Part shown: positions 58,877-64,000 of the stretch, in pieces
How positions within the stretch are numbered: the first letter of the stretch is position 1
How the letters are laid out: each line of letters opens with the position of its first letter
Assembly (NCBI RefSeq): GCF_963678635.1
Contig: NC_087062.1
Coordinates: 37,846,518-37,910,517, forward strand
Direction: 5' to 3'
DNA length: 64,000 nucleotides
Source: Symsagittifera roscoffensis
Taxonomy: Eukaryota; Xenacoelomorpha; Acoela; Convolutidae
Program-made: the position numbers and the translations under genes
The notes under the pieces: generated by a model
What the model was told of the DNA's origin: nothing
Databases searched by the model: none
The model's input: only the letters and a program-made list of their open reading frames with translations

Positions 58877-59374
58877 TCATTCTTTGCCCCTGGGCCCGTC
58901 GAAATGAATTCCATCTGAAGATGCGTTCTGTGGAAGGGAATCCTTCATCATTTTTGCCACGTTGAGTAGCTTCATCGGCAGGAGATTCCTCTTCTGGATT
59001 TGTCTGATGATTTCGTTGATATGGCGTATCCTTTCATTCATGCTCATTGCATTCTGATTCGCCATCATGTTGCAGGGAACCGTGCAAATCGTGAGCTTTG
59101 CTGGATCAAAATAGACCCTCAGCTCCTCAAGAAAGCAGCTCACCTTGTCCTGCAACCTCATCATCTTCCTTGGCTCGCCTCTAGAAACATCATTGGTGTC
59201 CATCATTAGGGTGAAAGTGTAGATCTTCCCCATCTCCATCATTTTCAGGGATGCCAACATCTGCGGCCTCGACGCACCAGAAAAACTCAAGATTCCCACT
59301 TGCCAACGCGCTCGGATTCTCGTCAGGACTTGGATCAGGCTGTCCCCGAGCCCAAGATGCGTCATTGAAGGCAT
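58877..59374 (-). CDS. SGNH/GDSL hydrolase-like domain in the retroelement
   Basis: 165 residues without a stop. The SGNH signature is in order: LGLGDSLIQVL (Ser12, block I), ILSFSGASRPQML (Gly33, block II), LMMDTNDVSRG (Asn61, block III, with Asp in place of the usual Gly) and SSDGIHFDGPRG (Asp154 and His157, block V). SGNH enzymes are esterases, lipases or deacetylases; esterase domains of this type are known in the ORF1 of some CR1/L2 non-LTR elements. The frame overlaps the end of the coiled-coil frame by 185 bp, and its own upstream frame closes with TGA near 59458. So it either starts at this ATG or was joined by a frameshift to the preceding region. No signal peptide seen. Substrate unknown. 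Confidence 0.8.
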   Translation of the reverse strand: MPSMTHLGLGDSLIQVLTRIRARWQVGILSFSGASRPQMLASLKMMEMGKIYTFTLMMDTNDVSRGEPRKMMRLQDKVSCFLEELRVYFDPAKLTICTVPCNMMANQNAMSMNERIRHINEIIRQIQKRNLLPMKLLNVAKMMKDSLPQNASSDGIHFDGPRGKE

Positions 59375-60554
59375 CCCTCCTTTCGCTTCGCGCCGCCGTC
59401 CAATCCTCTCGATTATGTCGGTGATAGGCGCCGTCGGTGTTCTTCTTGTAGCTTGAGATCACGACGCTCCTCACGGGATATTCCCTACAAGTGGGCGGTT
59501 GCACCTCACGCGCTGCATTCTCAAGATCTCGCGACTGCAACCTCTCATACAACTCCTTGAGGCGTGATGTCCCCGTTCCAGTCTGACTGCCACTGGTCGA
59601 ACTGGACGTCAGTCTTGGCAGCGCAATGTCCATTAGTGGTCTCACTCGACCTGCCTCTAGATTTTTCATAGAAGGGACGGGCTGGGGTGATGTCCATGTT
59701 TCCAGGCCTTCGTTCATGTGCTCTTGGGCCTCGTGGTCCATGTTGGGGCAGCCGCTTGATCTGGGCGCTTCATCCACTTCCATCCTCGACTCTGGTCTCG
59801 ATCTAGTCACTGCTGGCTCAGTCGTCGACCTCTTCTTCTCCTTACCACTCGCAACTGCAAGCTGCCTTCTTTGCAGTCGTTCAATTTCTGACTTTGTCTG
59901 GTCACAATTTGCCACGCTTTCTTGTAGTCTCTGCTCTTGCTCCCGTTCTGCCCTCAGCAGGTCCCGGTCAAGAATCACTTTGTCTCGGTCAACAATCGCC
60001 TGGTCGTGCTCAAGTTTGGCTTGATCCCTGTCAAGAATCGCTTGGTTCCTATCCAGATTGGCCTTGTCTCGTTCCCTCTGGGCCCTTTCTAACTTCCTTT
60101 TCATGCCGCTGAGATCTGGATGTGACTCTTCTATTTGTTGTGACCGGAACCTTGATGATGTCCTGCTAGTCGATTGGGTCCATGTCCCTGCCGGTGGTTT
60201 GGTTGGGAGGGGAACTTCCCCTGCGCCATACTCCGTCGTATTGCTCAAGCCGGGGCTCCTTACCAGTTCAAATCCCCTCACGCTTCCGTCAACGTTCCGG
60301 GACAGCTACCTAGTTTGCTCCTGGTTCGAGATTGCATCCAAGGTGTAACCCACCTTTAACACCACCTCTGTTGCTGACTCCCTGCACTCTCCTTGCGATT
60401 CCAGTTGCAAGATGGCATTGAGCATCACCGCTAGTCTCTCGTCCTTTTGCGTGTAGTCGAGATACCTCAAGCGCTGGTAAAGCTCATCGAGTGTGGGCTT
60501 TTTAAATACTGCCGGCATCGACTTCCAGCAACGATCTGCCATTGCTGTGCTCAA
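59190..60554 (-). pseudogene. Retroelement ORF, helical N-terminus and heptad coiled coil
   Basis: Starts ATG at 60554 with an 82-residue helical segment (FKKPTLDELYQRLRYLDYTQ, DERLAVMLNAILQLESQGEC), then TAG at 60308-60306. The same frame continues to 59190 without another stop, so a single amber codon splits one frame. The second part holds a perfect heptad series (60059-59955; units such as ILDRDQA and IVDRDKV) and RLKELYERLQSRDLENAARE. Its last 60 residues lie out of frame over the SGNH domain and look like read-past. A structural, self-associating gag-like role is possible from the coiled coil, but no nucleocapsid zinc knuckle is seen. Confidence 0.65.
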
Positions 60555-61079
60555 GAGTTCTCACGAAGTACCTTTCTCAAAAAAAACCTAACTCAAAAAA
60601 TACCTTTCGCAGATTAACACTCAAGAGATATCTTTCCCAGATTAATACTCAAGAAACACTTTTCTTCAATATCAAATGCGAGAGGCTTGTTCGATCTCTT
60701 TTTTCTTCTATTGTTAATCGCATCTTTCCAATCCACTTACCGTTATTGTGTTTTTGATTCAAAACCAATCTAAAAATAAAGCTGAGTTTTAGACCAGGAT
60801 GTTTTTTCGCTCGTGGCTAACCTAAACCTCCCCCCTTACTAACTTTAAAACATTATCCTAACAGTTTCAAGATAAAATGATTCATTTAGACATTAAAAAC
60901 ATGCATATCTATCTTATATTTTAGCACCATAACGTTTGAATTGAAAACTCATGTTATAATTGTCATGCCAATCATTTTAAGAGCCATTTTCCTGACGCGT
61001 GCCCCCTTTATACCTAGCTCAAGAACCTAGTGCCCCCCTAACTCAAGACCCTCGTGTCCTCCCGAAGCTCAGGCGATGC
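60555..61079 (-). other. AT-rich gap between the macro domain end and the coiled-coil ORF
   Basis: 525 bp, AT-rich compared with the coding regions on each side. Three purine/G runs on the minus strand (about 61039-61033, 61007-61000 and 60838-60828) are polypurine-like. Two 32-bp units containing CAGATTAA-ACTCAAGA lie at 60601-60660. No TG...CA long terminal repeat or convincing primer site was found. It could be LTR/leader or an inter-ORF spacer. Confidence 0.45.
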
Positions 61080-61530
61080 TCAAGTAGTACTTCTTGTGTA
61101 GTGTATTTTTATTTCCGTGTCTGCAAAGACCACGTGCAAGATTGCATATAATTCCCTGGGGCGCCATCTACCTCTATTTGGATCATAGACCGGCATGGAG
61201 ACCTCTTCTATCCTTCATTCGACCAGCAAGTCCCGCAATTGTGTCAATGTCAACATCACATGCTGATCTTCTATCACGTTTCTCTCGTTAGTTTTGATCA
61301 CCAAAAAGCACATGTATTTGCCAGGAACTGGTGACACTGAGGGTAGTAGTTCAGCCATTGTACCCAATCCTGGTCTCTGTCTGAACAGGAACTCCACATT
61401 CTGGTATTCTCTTAAAATTGGTTTCCAATCTGGTGTTAAAACTCATATCAGCTGTTATGCAAATTGCGCGGATCCTATCTGACAAAATAAAGTCACTGTA
61501 CGTGGTCAAAAAGATCTCTGAGTACTCATT
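61080..61530 (-). pseudogene. Macro (ADP-ribose-binding) domain, OARD1/Poa1-like, degenerate
   Basis: Read across two frames and one TGA. FLTTYSDFILSDRIRAICIT then ADMSFNTRLETNFKRIPE matches the 'GDLF...DSLAHCIS.D..MGAGIA..FK' start of the OARD1/Poa1 group. RQRPGLGTMAELL, YMCFLVIKTNERNV and HVMLTLTQLRDLLVE match its LITK and L..L segments. After TGA (61217-61215) the same frame gives EEVSMPVYDPNRGRWRPREL and HVVFADTEIKIHY, the closing strands. Relatives bind or remove ADP-ribose. The Gly-rich ligand loop is altered and the frame is broken, so this copy is dead. The assignment rests on pattern memory, not a search. Confidence 0.6.
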
Positions 61531-62554
61531 CGGTATCTCAAACTTGGTCTTGAAATTTCTTCCGATGGTAGGCTCGGCCTCTTTCAGATCCAGGTCCAGT
61601 CCGTTTGTCTCTCTCATTTCCCTGAGCTTTATTATCATCAAATTTTCGGTGTGGGTAAGTCCTACCCCCACTCCCCGGACAAAATTTTTTATCGACGTCT
61701 CCGTCGATGGTGCCGGGCGCAAGTTGTCAGGTGGTATGTCCAGTGATCGGTCAGTCGTCGTCCAGCCATACAACTGGTTCCCGCCTTTACATGCTTCGCG
61801 GCAGATATGTCGACCTGCTGGATGCTTTGAGCCTCCTTCTCATCAGATTCCAGTTTGTGCAACCACTCTGGTAACTTTAGATTTGTGTTCTCCCTTCTTT
61901 CTATCTCGTACTGTTCTAAGTCTATTTCTTTGTGCTCACTGTCGTCGATGATCTGCCATACCTCCTCGGCTGTCAGCTCGCCCACGTTTTTCAACGCCTC
62001 CCCTAGTTCTTCATGCCGCATTTTGTCGATCAAGAAGTCGTCGCCATAACTGTTGTACCTCATTTTTGTCTTGTTTCGACCACCTTTTCTCGTCTCCGTA
62101 GTCATGGGCATATCTGGTTCTGTCCATTTTGGCTCCTCATATTGCTCTGGATTGTTCCAATCCTCTTCTGCGAAAGATCCTCCGTCCGAGTCTCCTTCTA
62201 TCTTTTCTTTGTCATCCATACTCATTGTCGTTGCCAACGTTTTTCTCCCTGGTGCCTTTCTCTTTTACCTCACATGCTGGCTCCACCAGTAGATAGTCTA
62301 GTCCTTCCATGTTCAAGCCAGTCTTCCGGTGATGGGACCTGATGTTTCAGATTTTCGTAGTCCGTCGCACGCCCTGTACTCAAGCGATAGAACCGACCCT
62401 GCTGGTGGCCTTTCATTATCATGAACGGCCCTCTCCATTTCTGTAGTAGTTTCTTTGACCCTTTTGGAGGTATGACATTCTGGAACATCCCGACATTTTG
62501 TCCCTTAGCATATGGCTTCGCCTGAAGTATTTTTTCATCATACTTCCTCCGCTG

Positions 62555-63310
62555 TCACATCTGTGCTTGCCCTGTGTTCCTCCTGCATAGCTCATTCAAC
62601 TCTTGTTGTCTTCCAACTGCTTCCTTCACATATGCCTGAGGCGACGTCTTCTGTCCTTCATATTTCGGGTAGAAGAAAGTCAGGGGCATCGCTCTCTCAC
62701 TCTCTCTGCCAGATAACATATGAAGGGACTGATCCCCGTTATCGAATGTTGCGTGCTTTTGTATGCCCCGACCACTTGCGGCAGATATTTGTCCAAGTCT
62801 GTCACGTAACTTGAGCAATATACCCTGAGCATATTTACTAGCGTTCTGTTCTGCCTCTCCACTAGTCCATTCGTTTGTGGATGGTATGTTGTCGATTGTG
62901 CCTGTGCAATGTGGGATCTCTTCGTGAGTTCTTTCGTCAGGTCCCCAGCAAAGGCGTTCGCATTATCAGATTGGAAGGTCATCGAACAGCCACACCGTGA
63001 TATCCAGTAAGTTATCAAGTGATCGCAAGTCTCCTCCGCCGAGGCTGTCTGACATGGTACTGCTTCTGCGAGCTTCTTAAAATGATCAACAATTACCAGT
63101 ATCTGGTTTTATCCCGAGTCTGTCATGCAGATCTTCTGATGGTCTAACTGCACAACCTGGGATCTTTCTGGGATATTTTCCTGGGATCATTTCATGGGAT
63201 CTTTCACCTGCAAGCACGACAAACATGCCTTTAACCATTTTTCACAAGCCTTCCTCAATCCTGGCCGGTCAAACCTGTGTAATTTTCTTTATGGCACCTT
63301 ATCTATCCCT
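62555..63310 (-). pseudogene. Integrase core with D,D35,E triad
   Basis: Catalyses insertion of the cDNA copy in intact relatives. CEKWLKACLSC (zinc-arm Cys pair) precedes VQLDHQKICM (first Asp, 63142-63144). FQSDNANAFAGDL has the second Asp (62965-62967) and NGLVERQNRTLVNM the Glu (62857-62859). All three are in one frame with 35 residues between the second Asp and Glu, as in retroviral-type integrases. Stops interrupt the first part, and a frame change occurs near 62690. Confidence 0.85.
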
Positions 63311-64000
63311 GATGTCCCATCTGGTCGAGCGATCTGAACAACACTTCCGTCTGGTATAGCTGTGGTAGTATGATGAGATTATACCTGGGTAAAATCTTCT
63401 CCAAGAGGCTACTAGAGGCATCTTTCCTCCTAGAGGCTACTACACCATCAGCTGTGTGATAGAGTAAGTTCCTTCTCTCTTTGTAGAACTGGCTCAGGAT
63501 CTGGTAGCTATCCTCCTCCTGGTCTCCTTTCTCTTTCTCTGCAGTGCGTATCCATTTGGAGAGATTACTCGTCATCTTGTCGTTCTTCTGGGCTCGTATC
63601 AGATCCGATAGCCGTACCTTGATTTGACGTGCTCATTTAGTGCCATCATTTGTCCATTCAGTTCTCCCGGATTGTGGAGGTCGTCGTTAAGCTTAACGCA
63701 AACTATCCTTCTCAAGACTTCCCTGTCGCTCTCCGGTTCCAGATTCGTCCTGGTGTTTAACTTGCATGATAGCTCTCTGAAAGATTTCCTTGACACTGCT
63801 ATCAACTCCAGCTCCTCACCTCCATTCACGTCATGATACGCCAGGTTGTACGTCCCTGACGAAAGATCCGTTTGCGATTCCCTGTCAAGAAACCTCCTTT
63901 TTTCTTCAGCGAGTATCATGCAGAGACCATCTTGTTCATCATCTTTCTTCTCTGAACCTTCGTTCCATCCTTCCGACTTCACGGACAAATTTTCTCTTCA

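Larger units (their letters stand above)
61080..64000 (-). pseudogene. Ty3/Gypsy-type pol, 3' half (linker, integrase, tail, macro domain), runs off the window
   Basis: Pol of an LTR retroelement, broken by frameshifts and stops. In order: a spacer after the presumed RNase H (63988-63303, with EEKRRFLDRESQTDL); an H-x-x-x-H zinc arm at its end (LIILPQLYQTEVLF then MGHQG); the integrase core (63310-62680); its C-terminal part (62818-62555, LTFFYPKYEGQKTSPQAY, and 62488-62270, KWRGPFMI then GRFYRLSTGRATDYENLKHQ); an acidic tail with MRYNSYGDDFLIDKM (62237-61689); and the macro-like domain ending in TGA at 61082-61080. RT, RNase H and protease must lie beyond 64000. Composition is GC-richer than the host DNA. 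Confidence 0.85.

Noticed and set aside
61151-61166. TGGCGCCCCAGGGAAT on the minus strand, like a retroviral primer-binding site
   Set aside because: It lies inside the macro-domain reading frame (RGRWRPREL), so it is coding sequence, and no TG...CA repeat end adjoins it.

Overview
The window is AT-rich metazoan nuclear DNA: intron-split genes, a neuronal-type Sec1/Munc18 gene, a forkhead gene and dense interspersed repeats. The animal cannot be named. An invertebrate fits, and the GC-richer last 8 kb is a retroelement.

Layout. (1) About 2721-14643 (+): eight exons of an STXBP1/unc-18 type gene, all except roughly the first 90 codons. They splice to 524 codons plus stop; two introns use GC donors and there is a candidate in-frame 15-nt microexon. 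(2) 14644-22083: intergenic, with repeats. (3) 24209-22084 (-): a two-exon forkhead gene of about 645 codons, convergent with (1), whose recognition helix has Ala in place of the usual Asn. (4) 24210-41368: gene-free DNA with small mobile elements, including hAT-type MITEs with 8-bp target duplications, compact foldback MITEs and a hairpin-ended family ('family A', with a relative, 'family B') that resembles non-autonomous Helentrons. (5) 41689-41369 (-): a small intronless NDUFA4-type gene. (6) 41690-55228: more family A/B copies and a decayed Ty3/Gypsy reverse transcriptase on the + strand. (7) 55229-55937: a diverged second copy of 50360-51073, cut by (8).

(8) 55938-64000 (-): a broken Ty3/Gypsy-type element running off the right edge. 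Its pol end has an integrase with a D,D35,E triad, a tail, and a degenerate OARD1/Poa1-like macro (ADP-ribose) domain. After a 0.5-kb AT-rich gap comes a second long reading frame with a helical N-terminus, a perfect heptad coiled coil, an undisrupted SGNH/GDSL hydrolase domain (Ser, Gly, Asn, Asp-x-x-His all present), a second SGNH-like domain and a large domain of unknown function, cut off at 55938.

The host genes are single-copy cell genes (vesicle fusion, transcription, respiratory chain) with no visible link to each other. The most novel content is the retroelement that joins a macro domain and two SGNH-type domains to retroviral-type pol. Next are the terminal-hairpin repeat superfamily and the splicing features of the Munc18 gene.
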